Assembly (NCBI GenBank): GCA_964521865.1
Contig: CAZFTJ010000001.1
Span: 398,487-462,486 of the forward strand
DNA length: 64,000 nt
Direction: 5' to 3'
Source of the DNA: CAYSRJ01 sp964521865
Lineage (GTDB): Bacteria; Spirochaetota; B62-G9; DRHN01
Positions within the stretch are counted from its first letter, which is position 1, and each line of letters starts with the position of its first letter. The notes under the pieces are model-generated. The model was not told the origin of the DNA. It worked only from the letters and a program-made list of their open reading frames with translations, and made no database searches. This document shows, in pieces, positions 26,173 to 35,885 of the stretch. The position numbers and the translations under genes are program-made.

Positions 26173-28317
26173 ATGAGGTGGCTGAGAAAGGCTGAGAAGG
26201 CCCGGCGTGGAAGCGGGGGCGCCATCGGTCTGCTCGCACAGGCAATGATATACAGGCGCTCCATGGAAACTGCGGGACTGCTCTCGAGGGCGGCGCATTT
26301 GAAGAAAAAAACGGCGGAGGCCGGAGGAAAAGCCAAAGGACTTTTACAGAAAGCTGTTGAAGCCGGCACGTTTGCCGAAACTTTTGAGACTGAAGGGGCG
26401 TATGCCGGAGAGGAAGGCCCCGAAGGACAGGGGCTTCTTGCAAGGGCCATGAAATTTCGTGCAGAATATGCACGGGATGTCGCTTTGGGTGCGACCGGAC
26501 TCGAGCTTCCGACAATTTCGGACAGCGGACTGCTGGCGAAGGCGCTTCGTTATCGGATGCCAATTCACGACATGAAGGGCCTGCTGGAAAAGGCCGAAGC
26601 GTATGCTTTTCCTTCGGAGGCAGTGATATCGGAACGTGTTAGAAGGGAACCTGTATCCGAAAAGCAGGCTCCCGAAGAAGAAGAGAAGGCCGAGGAGGTC
26701 GCATACGAGCCGGCTGAAATGGAAACCGATTTGCTCGAGGAAGCACGGCTTGAGGCTGAAAAGAAAGCCCCTGAAAAGGCGCCGGCTCCCGAATTTGAAG
26801 CGGAGGCCGCTTTTGAAAAGCCCGAGAAATTTGAAGAAGAGGCACCCGTGCCTGAAACTTATTCCGCGATGCTTTTACGGGATGTGGAGAAGCGCGATAC
26901 ACTCTCGCTTATACAGCTGTTGTCGCGGATTATCGCCGAAGAGGGGTATGAAACCCTTTTGCAGCAGGTGCTCGAGGTCTCGGTTCGCATCGGCAAAGGA
27001 AAGAAGGGTGCGCTTTTTACGGCGCAGAAGTCGAGCTTTGTCCCTGAATATGTGTACGGGATAGAATGGAGTAAAAAAGGAAGACAACCCTCTCCTGCAC
27101 GGCAGCTCGGTATACGTTTCAGAAAAAAATCAGCGCTGGTGGAGTATCTAATCGGGCAGGGCACTTCAATTGTCAGAGGCGCCGATATAACGGATGAAAT
27201 GGTGAAGCCTGACCTCGCCGCATTCGGCGAATTCGAACCCTGCACGCTCCTGCCTCTTGTAACCGGGACGTTTTTGTCCGGAATCATCCTGATCGGCAAT
27301 CATTCAAAGCGGCCGAAGCAGGATACCGTCGGCATGCTTTTTCTCGCACGAATTTTCTCGATTCATCTCTACACCCATGTGCTCGAAAGAAGCCTTCAAA
27401 AAACCATCGAGGAGTATGCGGGGAAAAACAGAGAGCTTACGAGCCTCCTTTCACTGTACGATTATTCGGGTATCAAGAGTATAGATCTGGATGAGGTGCT
27501 GAAAAACATGGCAGAAGCCTTCGGCATCGAATCTGCGGTTTTAACGGGGGGATGGGATTCCCGCGGTTCGGTGCGGGTGTATGCGGGTTTCGGCATCTCT
27601 GAAAAGGGGCTGCGGCGCTACAAAATATCGAAAACCGACCGGGAGATAAAGGCCGTTGTAAAAAGCGGCGTCCCCGGGGTGCTTCCGAATGCAGAGATGC
27701 GGCTGGAAAAGCTCCCTGAAGAGGATAGAAAAAATGCAAATGCCTTTGCCGCCGTACCGGTCATTTTTAACGGCGAGACTCTTGCAATCCTGTTCGTCCA
27801 TCGCATGAAAGGCGTTGCCGCACGGATAAGCGGCGTAAGCGCCGTTATTCTGAAGAATATGGCAAACACGCTCGTGCCCTTCATTCTATATGTGAGAATG
27901 ACGGAGCTCGAGCCCTTCGAGGTTTTGGAAAAGCTTCTTAAACGCGAGGCCCAGCGTGCAAAAAAGAAGAAGGCCTTTTTGAATATCGTCGCCTTTAAAA
28001 TAAAGAACTACCGGGCAGTCATACAGAAAAGCGGGTTCAGGCAGTACAGAAATCTCCTTCATCGGTTTCATTCGCTTGTCAAAAAGAGTGTGGGCAGGGG
28101 GGACATTGTGCAGATCGTATCGCTGAACAAGGTTGTCCTCCTTTTAATCAGAAAAGATCAGGAACAGGTCGGTGAGGCGATGAAAAAGGTAAAGGTCGCC
28201 ACGAGCGTACTGGTCGATAAAAAGAAGACGGGCGTCGCCCTCTCATATTCTCCCCTCAGGACCAGCTATCCGAACGAGAGCAAAAGTATTCCGGAGATCC
28301 TGCAGCTTATCGAATAG
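26173..28317 (+). CDS. Multidomain GAF-like protein with N-terminal GLLxxA repeats
   Basis: Unrecognised 714-residue soluble protein. The first 140 residues contain six short repeats built on GLL-x-K/R/Q-A (GLLAQAMIYR, GLLSRAAHLK, GLLQKAVEAG, GLLARAMKFR, GLLAKALRYR, GLLEKAEAYA). An acidic Glu/Ala/Pro linker covers about 155-230. Two GAF-like regions follow (about 235-395 and 410-590), and the last 120 residues resemble a degenerate GGDEF-type fold with no GGDEF motif. AAGGAG sits six bases before ATG 26173. A signalling scaffold role is inferred only from the GAF-like architecture. It precedes the flagellar-modification genes on the same strand after a 157-base gap. Confidence 0.6.
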   Translation: MRWLRKAEKARRGSGGAIGLLAQAMIYRRSMETAGLLSRAAHLKKKTAEAGGKAKGLLQKAVEAGTFAETFETEGAYAGEEGPEGQGLLARAMKFRAEYARDVALGATGLELPTISDSGLLAKALRYRMPIHDMKGLLEKAEAYAFPSEAVISERVRREPVSEKQAPEEEEKAEEVAYEPAEMETDLLEEARLEAEKKAPEKAPAPEFEAEAAFEKPEKFEEEAPVPETYSAMLLRDVEKRDTLSLIQLLSRIIAEEGYETLLQQVLEVSVRIGKGKKGALFTAQKSSFVPEYVYGIEWSKKGRQPSPARQLGIRFRKKSALVEYLIGQGTSIVRGADITDEMVKPDLAAFGEFEPCTLLPLVTGTFLSGIILIGNHSKRPKQDTVGMLFLARIFSIHLYTHVLERSLQKTIEEYAGKNRELTSLLSLYDYSGIKSIDLDEVLKNMAEAFGIESAVLTGGWDSRGSVRVYAGFGISEKGLRRYKISKTDREIKAVVKSGVPGVLPNAEMRLEKLPEEDRKNANAFAAVPVIFNGETLAILFVHRMKGVAARISGVSAVILKNMANTLVPFILYVRMTELEPFEVLEKLLKREAQRAKKKKAFLNIVAFKIKNYRAVIQKSGFRQYRNLLHRFHSLVKKSVGRGDIVQIVSLNKVVLLLIRKDQEQVGEAMKKVKVATSVLVDKKKTGVALSYSPLRTSYPNESKSIPEILQLIE

Positions 28318-28474
28318 CGGCAGACCCTGTGTACGATATACCTGTGCTCTTACGGGTATTCGCCTGCGACTGGATGCCGCTCTATAATGCGGTTTGCATG
28401 CTCTTCGGAGTATCGGTGTGCGGCGCGGGGCCTCGATATACGATTCCTCATAATTCTCAAACGGTAAAAAAGCG

Positions 28475-30409
28475 GTGAGCAATGCAGCCGGAATAAACAA
28501 CAACTTCTTTTCTCAAAACATCTCATTTCTGAAATCCTCATACCCTTCCCTGTACAGGAATATCCATGCGGTCGGCGGTATGCCTCTTTTCGAACAGGCG
28601 AAAAACGGCGGTCTTACCATCAAAATTGAAGGAGTTTATGTTGAATCCCGGTTCGATCCACAGGGAGAAAACAGGCAGTTGTTTGAAAATATCCGTACCC
28701 GCGGCGGAAGGTTTTTTGTTTTTCTCGGCACAGGGCTGGGGTATCATATCAATTTCCTTCTCGAGGATGAAAGGGCCCGGGGGATACTCGTTGAAGAATC
28801 CCGTGAGATTTTCAGGGCGTCTCTTTTTATTATTCTTCCCGGCGTATTGCGCAGGCTCGTGCCGTTTGTCGGCGTCGATCCGGATCGACTTGCAGGGGAA
28901 ATCGGCGCTTTATGGACCGAAGATGCGGTTGTGGTGTCCCACAGAAGAAGCATGCAGGGCAGGGTACGGTACTACAGCAGGGCAGGCGGTATAATAAAAA
29001 ACCGCATACGCGAGACGGCGGCCTCACGCCTGACAGAGGAAAAAACCAAAAAGCTCTGGCTGAAAAATGTTTTAAAGAATTGTGCATCGGCATGTGCGCC
29101 CCGCTCATCCGACCGTACGTACGCAAAAGGCGCATCGGGCCGCGGAAAAATATTCAATTCGAAGTATCTGGGCTCCCAGTTCGCGGGGGCCGCCGTACTT
29201 GTCGCATCCGGCCCTTTTCTCGAGGAAGCGGACGACAGGCTGCGGGAGCTCGGGGAAAAAATGCCGGTTATTTCACTGCTTCCTTCCGTGTCATACCTCG
29301 TTCGGAGGGGTATTACGCCCGATTTTGTTGTTTCAACCGATGCGGGATTCTGGAACCGGTACAGGCTTTTTTCCGCACTGACGTCCCTCAAAACCGGGAG
29401 CTCGTCAACCGCCGGGCGGCTCGAAGAACGGCATTTCCGGAATGAGGAGAAGACGTCCGATATAAAACAGGAATACACTGACAACAATTCATCTCATAAA
29501 AATATTCCGCACGGCACGGTGTTTCCATCGGCAGATGCAGGATCAGCCCGAATTCCGCTCATTGCGGCGCTTTCGGTCGACGGATCGATTATCCGGATGT
29601 GGCCGGGCGACGTATACGTATTCACTCACGGACTTCCCGTTGAAATGGAAATGAAAAAAACCGCCTCCCGGCTGTTGACGGTGCCTATGCAGGGAACCTC
29701 GGCGATTGTCATGATCCTTATTGCGCGGATCATGGGGTTTTCGCCTCTCTATCTCGCAGGTTTCGATTTTGCAGTACAGGGTCTGAAGGACCATCATAGA
29801 GGAGCCGGATTTGACGAGTACCTGGATGCGCGTACGTCCAGGTTCGAGACGCGGCATACCTTTGCCGCGGAAAGACTCCGAGGGCACCTGCCGATTGTGG
29901 AGACGGACGGCACGGGGAGCAGAATTTTTACGACTCCGGCGCTCAAGCTCTACAGAAACTGGCTCGAGCAGGAGCTTGACCTGAATGATTTGCTGCGGCT
30001 CAACAGGGGACTTCCGGTCGCGGGACTGAAGGAAGAATACCCGTATGAAAACCGGAGCAGTTTCTTTAAAACAGGCGGTGGCTCATCAAAAGGAGTGCTG
30101 CGTCCTGACGAAGCCCGGGCTCGTAATCGTCATGCTTCAAAAACCCTGAAACAGGAGTGTGCCGAAAAGCTGACGCAGTGCACAACGCAGGAGCTCGACC
30201 GTAATGATGCGGCGGCCGACCTTGTGGAATTGAGGAAAAAGATTTCCGGATACATGAAAGCGCACACATCAAACAGCTCGGCTGCGTCCACGATCTACCG
30301 GATTTTTTACGGAGAGATGCCTGCAGGTCTTGAAGCGGAAGAGATGGAACGGGAGGTCGTCGAGGCGGTGCAGGTGCTCGACCGTGCGTGCAGGATGGCG
30401 GAGATATAA
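28475..30409 (+). CDS. Motility accessory factor (MAF/DUF115) protein 1
   Basis: 644 residues with the DUF115 (6-hydroxymethylpterin pyrophosphokinase MptE-like) core: FFVFLGTGLGYHINFLLED in the N-terminal part, then AAVLVASGPFLEEADDRL, PVISLLPSVSYLVRRGITPDFVVSTDAG and the downstream YLAGFDFAVQGLKDHHRG. MAF proteins are linked to glycosylation of flagellins with nonulosonic acids, and spirochaetes commonly carry several. GTG 28475 is the frame's start; no strong ribosome site is visible. A polar, Ser/Thr-rich insertion at about 300-355 interrupts the core. Its TAA overlaps the next gene's ATG by one base. Confidence 0.82.
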   Translation: MSNAAGINNNFFSQNISFLKSSYPSLYRNIHAVGGMPLFEQAKNGGLTIKIEGVYVESRFDPQGENRQLFENIRTRGGRFFVFLGTGLGYHINFLLEDERARGILVEESREIFRASLFIILPGVLRRLVPFVGVDPDRLAGEIGALWTEDAVVVSHRRSMQGRVRYYSRAGGIIKNRIRETAASRLTEEKTKKLWLKNVLKNCASACAPRSSDRTYAKGASGRGKIFNSKYLGSQFAGAAVLVASGPFLEEADDRLRELGEKMPVISLLPSVSYLVRRGITPDFVVSTDAGFWNRYRLFSALTSLKTGSSSTAGRLEERHFRNEEKTSDIKQEYTDNNSSHKNIPHGTVFPSADAGSARIPLIAALSVDGSIIRMWPGDVYVFTHGLPVEMEMKKTASRLLTVPMQGTSAIVMILIARIMGFSPLYLAGFDFAVQGLKDHHRGAGFDEYLDARTSRFETRHTFAAERLRGHLPIVETDGTGSRIFTTPALKLYRNWLEQELDLNDLLRLNRGLPVAGLKEEYPYENRSSFFKTGGGSSKGVLRPDEARARNRHASKTLKQECAEKLTQCTTQELDRNDAAADLVELRKKISGYMKAHTSNSSAASTIYRIFYGEMPAGLEAEEMEREVVEAVQVLDRACRMAEI

Positions 30410-32136
30410 TGCAGGTACTGATCGAAAAGGCAAAATCGGGAGCCGATACGCTCGTACTCTCGCTGAACGGAAAGAGATATTCGGTATACTCAAGCCGAGA
30501 CCCGGAGAGGGACGGGCTGCGGTATTTCAAACGCTTTGCCGATAACCCGGGTGAGATCCGCATCTTCATAGGCCTCGGCCTCGCCCATCACATCCTGCCG
30601 TTCGAGCGAGCCGTGAAAAAAGCGATCGAGAGAACAGGCGAAAGAGGAAACCGGCTGGGGCAGATCGTCGTTCTCGAACCCGACGATTGTATCTACAACT
30701 CTGTGAAAGGATGCCGCTCCGTGCAAAAGCTTATTGAAAGCCGCACAGTACGTGTCTATGCGGGCGATGCGGTCCGGCATTTTGTTGAAGATATTAAAAC
30801 CCGATATGACTATCTCTTTTGTCGAAGTATACAGGTGCTGAGCTACCCTGCATTGAAAAACATATTCCGGGAACAATACGAAAATTTAGAGAAGAGCATT
30901 GGAGGCGGCCTCGATGAGCTTTTGAGCGACGGTCTAACCATCGCGCGGTTCTCCCGTCTGTGGATAAACAACTACTGCAGAAACAATAGTATAAAAAATA
31001 TCAGGCCGGTCTCCGCCCTCTACGGGGGCTTTTCAGGGCATGTGCTTATCGCGGGAGCAGGACCCTCCCTCGACCGTGTGCTCGAGAAGCTGCTGCGCCT
31101 GGAAGACAGGCTTTTCATAATTGCGGTCGACGCTTCCGTAAAACCGTTGTTAAAACATCGAGTAAGACCCGACGCGATAGTAACCGTTGATCCTCAGGAT
31201 ACGGTGTTTTATCATTTTTCCGGGCTGAGGCGGGAGGATATCGGCGGTATTCACGCGGTGATGAGCAGCACGGCGTATCCGCCTGTTTTCGAGCTTTTTT
31301 CGGAAAAATATGTCTTTCACACGAAACATCCGCTTTCCGGGCCTCAAACAGGGGTAAACGACGACATGATCAATCACCGGGCAGTGTCTTCGATTGCCTT
31401 CGAGCTTGCCTGTCGTATGGGCTTCACATCGATACATCTAGCGGGCTTCGATTTTTCGTATCCCGGTTACAGGGCCTATGCGCGGCATACTTTTTTCTAC
31501 GAGTATGCTGAAGCTTCGGGAACACGGCTTCATACCGCAGGCACTGTCGAGGGACGATTAATCAGGCGGAATATTGCGAGAAATGTCCGGGTAAAAGCGG
31601 ATACGGGTATTTCCACTTCTGAAGATGCAGCAGACAAAGATACCGGTTCGAGGGAGCGGACGGTCCCATCGGCCTCCAACCTCGATTCATACAGGATGGA
31701 GCTCGAGGCTATTATCGATGAAATGAAACGGAGGAAGGGGGTTCAGGTGTTCAACTGGGATTCTCTCGGCAGAGAAATCCGCGGGGCGGCTGCAGAAGAA
31801 GAGCTCGTCGTTTCGGAGAGTTATACAAAATCTCGAAGGGCGGACACGGGACGCCTGCCTCCATCGATTCTCTCAACGGATATTCGACCGAGGGATGCGA
31901 AATTCGACGGCAGCGGGAACCACCGCAGAATTCGGGAAAAGGGAGCCGGCAGCTATTGCCTCGGCAGAGGCCATGAGAAGGCTTATTCCGGGTTCGCGGG
32001 GTCCGATGATGAAAGGGCGAAACAGCTTCGGATGACGCTTGCGCTCAGGTACAGATTGTTCAAACATGCAACAGGATTTGATGAAGCGATGAAGTATGCC
32101 GATACTTATTTATGTAAAAGGTTCGGCCGGCAATAA
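30409..32136 (+). CDS. Motility accessory factor (MAF/DUF115) protein 2
   Basis: Paralogue of the preceding gene, 575 residues. It shows the same core blocks: IRIFIGLGLAHHILPFE, HVLIAGAGPSLDRVLEKLL, FIIAVDASVKPLLKHRVRPD with IVTVDPQD, and IHLAGFDFSYPGYRAYARHTFFYEY. ATG 30409 overlaps the previous stop (TAATG) with GGAG about ten bases before it; an in-frame ATG 21 bases earlier is less likely. The run from MAF1 through FliS to the FlgN-like gene suggests co-expression of flagellin modification and export functions. Confidence 0.82.
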   Translation: MQVLIEKAKSGADTLVLSLNGKRYSVYSSRDPERDGLRYFKRFADNPGEIRIFIGLGLAHHILPFERAVKKAIERTGERGNRLGQIVVLEPDDCIYNSVKGCRSVQKLIESRTVRVYAGDAVRHFVEDIKTRYDYLFCRSIQVLSYPALKNIFREQYENLEKSIGGGLDELLSDGLTIARFSRLWINNYCRNNSIKNIRPVSALYGGFSGHVLIAGAGPSLDRVLEKLLRLEDRLFIIAVDASVKPLLKHRVRPDAIVTVDPQDTVFYHFSGLRREDIGGIHAVMSSTAYPPVFELFSEKYVFHTKHPLSGPQTGVNDDMINHRAVSSIAFELACRMGFTSIHLAGFDFSYPGYRAYARHTFFYEYAEASGTRLHTAGTVEGRLIRRNIARNVRVKADTGISTSEDAADKDTGSRERTVPSASNLDSYRMELEAIIDEMKRRKGVQVFNWDSLGREIRGAAAEEELVVSESYTKSRRADTGRLPPSILSTDIRPRDAKFDGSGNHRRIREKGAGSYCLGRGHEKAYSGFAGSDDERAKQLRMTLALRYRLFKHATGFDEAMKYADTYLCKRFGRQ

Positions 32137-32191
32137 AGTTTGGATTACAGCTCTCCGATATATAATGAAAAAAAGGGCAGGAGTGTCGTGT

Positions 32192-32614
32192 ATGGATCAG
32201 GAAGGGATTGCTCACTACCGGGAAACACAGATTAAAACCGCTTCGAAGGGAAAGCTCATCGTATTCCTGTACGACGGTCTCATCCGTTTTATCGATATCG
32301 CTCTCGAAAACCTCCCTGCCAAAAAATACGATGTGGTAAACGCCAATATACTCAAGTCTCAGGATATACTGACGGAGTTGACCCTCTCCCTGAATATGGA
32401 AGCCGGAGATTTCAGCAAGAAATTGATGAGCGTCTATAATTTTCTGAATACAAAGCTCATTGAGGCAAATATCAACAAAGACATACAACCGCTGAAATTC
32501 GTGAAGAAAATGGTGACGGAGCTCCGCGATGCGTGGAATCAGATTGTGAAAAACAGCCCGAATCCGGATATAGACGAGATGAAAAAGGCCGGAGGTATCG
32601 ACATTGCTGGATAG
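32192..32614 (+). CDS. fliS: Flagellar export chaperone FliS
   Basis: Binds flagellin in the cytoplasm and keeps it unfolded for export. YRETQIKTASKGKLIVFLYDGLIRFIDIA is the diagnostic FliS N-terminal segment; helical remainder to residue 140. The frame is open 96 bases further upstream into the MAF2 gene, but ATG 32192 with CAGGAG nine to ten bases upstream starts at the conserved region. Overlaps the next gene by 11 bases. Confidence 0.85.
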   Translation: MDQEGIAHYRETQIKTASKGKLIVFLYDGLIRFIDIALENLPAKKYDVVNANILKSQDILTELTLSLNMEAGDFSKKLMSVYNFLNTKLIEANINKDIQPLKFVKKMVTELRDAWNQIVKNSPNPDIDEMKKAGGIDIAG

Positions 32615-33005
32615 GAAGGAAAGCACACTCGGCGCTCTCGAACGTGTAAAGTCATGCTATTTACAGCTTTCTCTGCTGAAGCACCATGAACGGGATGCCT
32701 TCGAATGCGGCGATTTCGAATGCCTCTACGAGCTTTCCGAGAACGAACGTATTCTTGTCGATGACATCAACAGTCTGATGAAGTATGCGGTGCCCGATCT
32801 GCTGTACCTCAGAAACGACCGCAGGGTGCGTCGTATGATGTCTGAGATCGATGCTCTTCACGAGTCGGTCATTGGGGAAAACATCGAAATAAAGAAGGGT
32901 CTGGAAGGGGGCATGCACAAAACGCTCGGCCGAATACGTCACCTTCACACATATACGAGCCATTCTTCCCGCTCCATCCCGCGTGTTGTCAATTTACGCG
33001 CATAA
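32604..33005 (+). CDS. FlgN/FliT-like small helical protein
   Basis: A 133-residue, largely helical protein. TTG 32604 overlaps fliS by 11 bases and has GGAGGT seven bases ahead, so translational coupling is likely. Length, helix content and position after fliS fit the FlgN/FliT class of flagellar export chaperones (LLKHHERDAFECGDFECLYEL, then ERILVDDINSLMK). No motif proves it; assignment rests on context. Confidence 0.5.
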   Translation: MLDRKESTLGALERVKSCYLQLSLLKHHERDAFECGDFECLYELSENERILVDDINSLMKYAVPDLLYLRNDRRVRRMMSEIDALHESVIGENIEIKKGLEGGMHKTLGRIRHLHTYTSHSSRSIPRVVNLRA

Positions 33006-33178
33006 GAACATCGCATACAAAATACCGGCTTTCCGACGGATAAACCCATACATACCTTTTGTGAAATTCGCTCGATACTGCTATTATTATAGTAACAGCG
33101 TAACATCGCATTCGATGCCGAGCAGGAACAGGGGTTTTGGCAATCGATAGGTAAAAAATATTTGCACAAGGAAAACCG

Positions 33179-35884
33179 ATGAAGAGAGTGCTGTATTTAG
33201 TCGACGGCCATGCGTTGATTTTCAGGGCCTACTACGCGTTTATCAGGCGGCCGCTTATCACAACAAAAGGGGAGAATACCTCCGCTATTTTCGGGTTCAT
33301 GCGTATGCTGCTGAGGCTCATGCAGGATGAAAATCCCGAGTACCTTGTGTGCACTTTTGATACGAGGGAGAAAACCTTCCGGCACGAGCGGTACCCTGAA
33401 TATAAATCAAAACGGCTGAAGGCTCCGGAGGATCTTCACGCACAGGCGGAGGCGATAAAAAGTATTATCGACGGGCTCTGTATTGCACGCGTCGAATCGA
33501 GCGGATATGAGGCTGACGACGTGATCGGCACCCTGTCTCAACGGGCTGCCGAACAGGGGCTGAAAACGGTTATTCTCTCGGGCGACAAGGACGTACTCCA
33601 GCTCGTCGATGATAATGTGACCGTATACGCGAATAAAAAGGGGATCTCGGAAATAGATGTTCTCGACAGCGGCAAGGTGTCCGAAGTCTGGGGCGTTGAG
33701 CCCGAGCACATAGTAGACCTTCTCGCCCTTATGGGCGATCAATCCGACGATATTCCCGGTGTAAAGGGAATAGGTCAGAAAACCGCCACGGATCTCATCC
33801 GGCAGTTCAAAAGCCTTGACGGAGTATACGAGCATCTTGACGAGGTGGAAAGCGGAAGAATTGCCGGGCTCCTCGAGCAGGGCCGGGAAAGCGCCTATTT
33901 GAGCAGGGACCTGGTAACGATCAGAAGGGATGTACCCGTGGATTTTAATCTCGACGCGTTCGACATCAGAGAGTTTCCCGGCAAGAGAGGGCTGGATCTG
34001 CTCAGGCAAAAAGAGCTCGACTCCATTGTAAACGATCTCGATGCATCGGGTGCGAGCGGACGGAAAGTATCGGAAGAGCGGAAAAAGGAAAAGAAGCGCG
34101 GCATCTATACCGTTATTGCCGCTGAAGAAGAGTTCGAGGAACTCGAAAAAACCGTCAGGAATAGGGGAATTTTTTCCTTCGATACGGAATCCACCGGTAT
34201 GGACCCGATTACGGCACGCATAATCGGCGTTTCCATTTCGGTGGATGAAGGGTTTGGCTACTATATGCCGATCGAGACGGGAGGAGAAAAGGCTCTTGGA
34301 ATGAATTTTCTGACACATACCTTGAAGAGCCTTCTCGAGGACCCCGGAGTAAAAAAGGTCGGCCAGAACATCAAGTATGATTATGTGTTGTTGATGAAGT
34401 ACGGGATTTTTATGCAGGGCATAGCGGGTGATTCGATGATTGCCGCCTATCTTCTCAATCCGGATAAGCAGCGCTACAGCCTCGACAGTCTTGCAAAAGA
34501 GTATTTGAATTACTCCACCATTCATTACACCGATGTGGTGCGGAACAAGAACGAAACTCTCCTCGATTACCCACTCGCTGATGTTGCGGAGTACGCCGGA
34601 GAGGACAGCGATATTGCCCTCAGGCTCGTGCATGTGCTCGAGAAGGGGCTCAAAACCCAGGGTCTTGACGAGCTCTACCGTTCGATCGAGATACCGCTTC
34701 TCATTGTGCTCGGAAGAATGGAGAATACGGGAGTCAGAGTAGACCCCGGCCGTCTTGCCGAGATGAGCAGCAATTTCACCGATGAGCTCGAAGAAATAGA
34801 AAGTACGATTTATGAGATCGCTGAGGAGGAATTCAACGTTCGGTCGACAAAACAGCTCGCGAAAATTCTTTTTGAGAAGCTCAAGCTGCCGGTGATCAAA
34901 AAGACGAAAACCGGCTATTCCACCGATGAATCGGTGCTCGAAGAGCTGGAACAGGAGCATAAAATAGCCGGGCTTCTTCTGCGGCACCGGAAGCTTGCAA
35001 AGTTCAAGTCAACCTATGTGGACGCACTGCCCGATATGATAAATCCCGACACAGGGAGGATACATACTTCGTTCAACCAGACGATAGCGTCGACCGGACG
35101 GCTTTCATCCACACATCCCAATCTGCAGAACATACCGATCCGTGAGCCGGAGGGGCGGGCAATTCGGCGCGCCTTTGTGTCGGAGGAGGGGTGGCTGCTG
35201 GTTTCGGCGGATTATTCGCAGATCGAGCTCAGGGTTCTTGCCTCTCTCTCTTTGGACCCGGGGCTCGTGAATGCCTTTAAAAAGGAGGTCGATATTCACA
35301 GGGAAACCGCTTCTCTGCTCTTTAATACGGATATACAGGACGTCGACGACGCGCAGAGGAGAATAGCCAAGACGATCAATTTCAGTATAATGTACGGCAT
35401 CAGTCCCTACGGTCTGTCTCAGAGGCTCAAGATTTCACGGGAGGAGGCCTCGAATTTCATCGACATGTATTTTTTGAAATATGCCTGCGTACGGGACTAC
35501 TTCGACGGGATTGTGGAAGAAGCGAAGAAAAGCGGGTATGTCACAACACTGCTGGGCAGAAAGCGCTACGTCCCCGATATTCGGTCGGAGAATCGGAACA
35601 TTTATGAATCCGCACGAAGAATTGCGATCAATACACCCATTCAGGGCACAGCGGCGGATCTGATCAAGAAGGCAATGGTGGATATCGATGATGAGCTGAA
35701 CAGAAGAGGGCTGAAGAGCAGGATGCTCATTCAGGTTCACGATGAGCTGGTGTTCGAATCTCCGGAAGACGAGTGTGCTTTGCTCGAGGGAATGGTGAAG
35801 GATAAAATGGAAAATGCGATTTCCTTCCAGGTGCCGATTATGGTGAACATTGCCGAAGGAAAAAACTGGGAGGAGGCGCATTGA
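33179..35884 (+). CDS. polA: DNA polymerase I
   Basis: 901 residues with three domains: the 5'-3' exonuclease (about 1-290, starting LYLVDGHALIFRAYYAF, with SGDKDVLQLVD), a 3'-5' exonuclease domain with the acidic motif FDTESTGMDP near 335, and the family A polymerase (motif A DYSQIELR near 677, motif B RRIAKTINFSIMYGISPYG, motif C QVHDELVFE). The proofreading acidic pair is present, unlike in Taq-type enzymes. Followed directly by coaE. Confidence 0.97.
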   Translation: MKRVLYLVDGHALIFRAYYAFIRRPLITTKGENTSAIFGFMRMLLRLMQDENPEYLVCTFDTREKTFRHERYPEYKSKRLKAPEDLHAQAEAIKSIIDGLCIARVESSGYEADDVIGTLSQRAAEQGLKTVILSGDKDVLQLVDDNVTVYANKKGISEIDVLDSGKVSEVWGVEPEHIVDLLALMGDQSDDIPGVKGIGQKTATDLIRQFKSLDGVYEHLDEVESGRIAGLLEQGRESAYLSRDLVTIRRDVPVDFNLDAFDIREFPGKRGLDLLRQKELDSIVNDLDASGASGRKVSEERKKEKKRGIYTVIAAEEEFEELEKTVRNRGIFSFDTESTGMDPITARIIGVSISVDEGFGYYMPIETGGEKALGMNFLTHTLKSLLEDPGVKKVGQNIKYDYVLLMKYGIFMQGIAGDSMIAAYLLNPDKQRYSLDSLAKEYLNYSTIHYTDVVRNKNETLLDYPLADVAEYAGEDSDIALRLVHVLEKGLKTQGLDELYRSIEIPLLIVLGRMENTGVRVDPGRLAEMSSNFTDELEEIESTIYEIAEEEFNVRSTKQLAKILFEKLKLPVIKKTKTGYSTDESVLEELEQEHKIAGLLLRHRKLAKFKSTYVDALPDMINPDTGRIHTSFNQTIASTGRLSSTHPNLQNIPIREPEGRAIRRAFVSEEGWLLVSADYSQIELRVLASLSLDPGLVNAFKKEVDIHRETASLLFNTDIQDVDDAQRRIAKTINFSIMYGISPYGLSQRLKISREEASNFIDMYFLKYACVRDYFDGIVEEAKKSGYVTTLLGRKRYVPDIRSENRNIYESARRIAINTPIQGTAADLIKKAMVDIDDELNRRGLKSRMLIQVHDELVFESPEDECALLEGMVKDKMENAISFQVPIMVNIAEGKNWEEAH

Positions 35885-35885
35885 T

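Noticed and set aside
33407..34987. 526-codon minus-strand open frame inside polA
   Set aside because: Runs antisense to a well-conserved polymerase; its translation is low-complexity with no recognisable domain.
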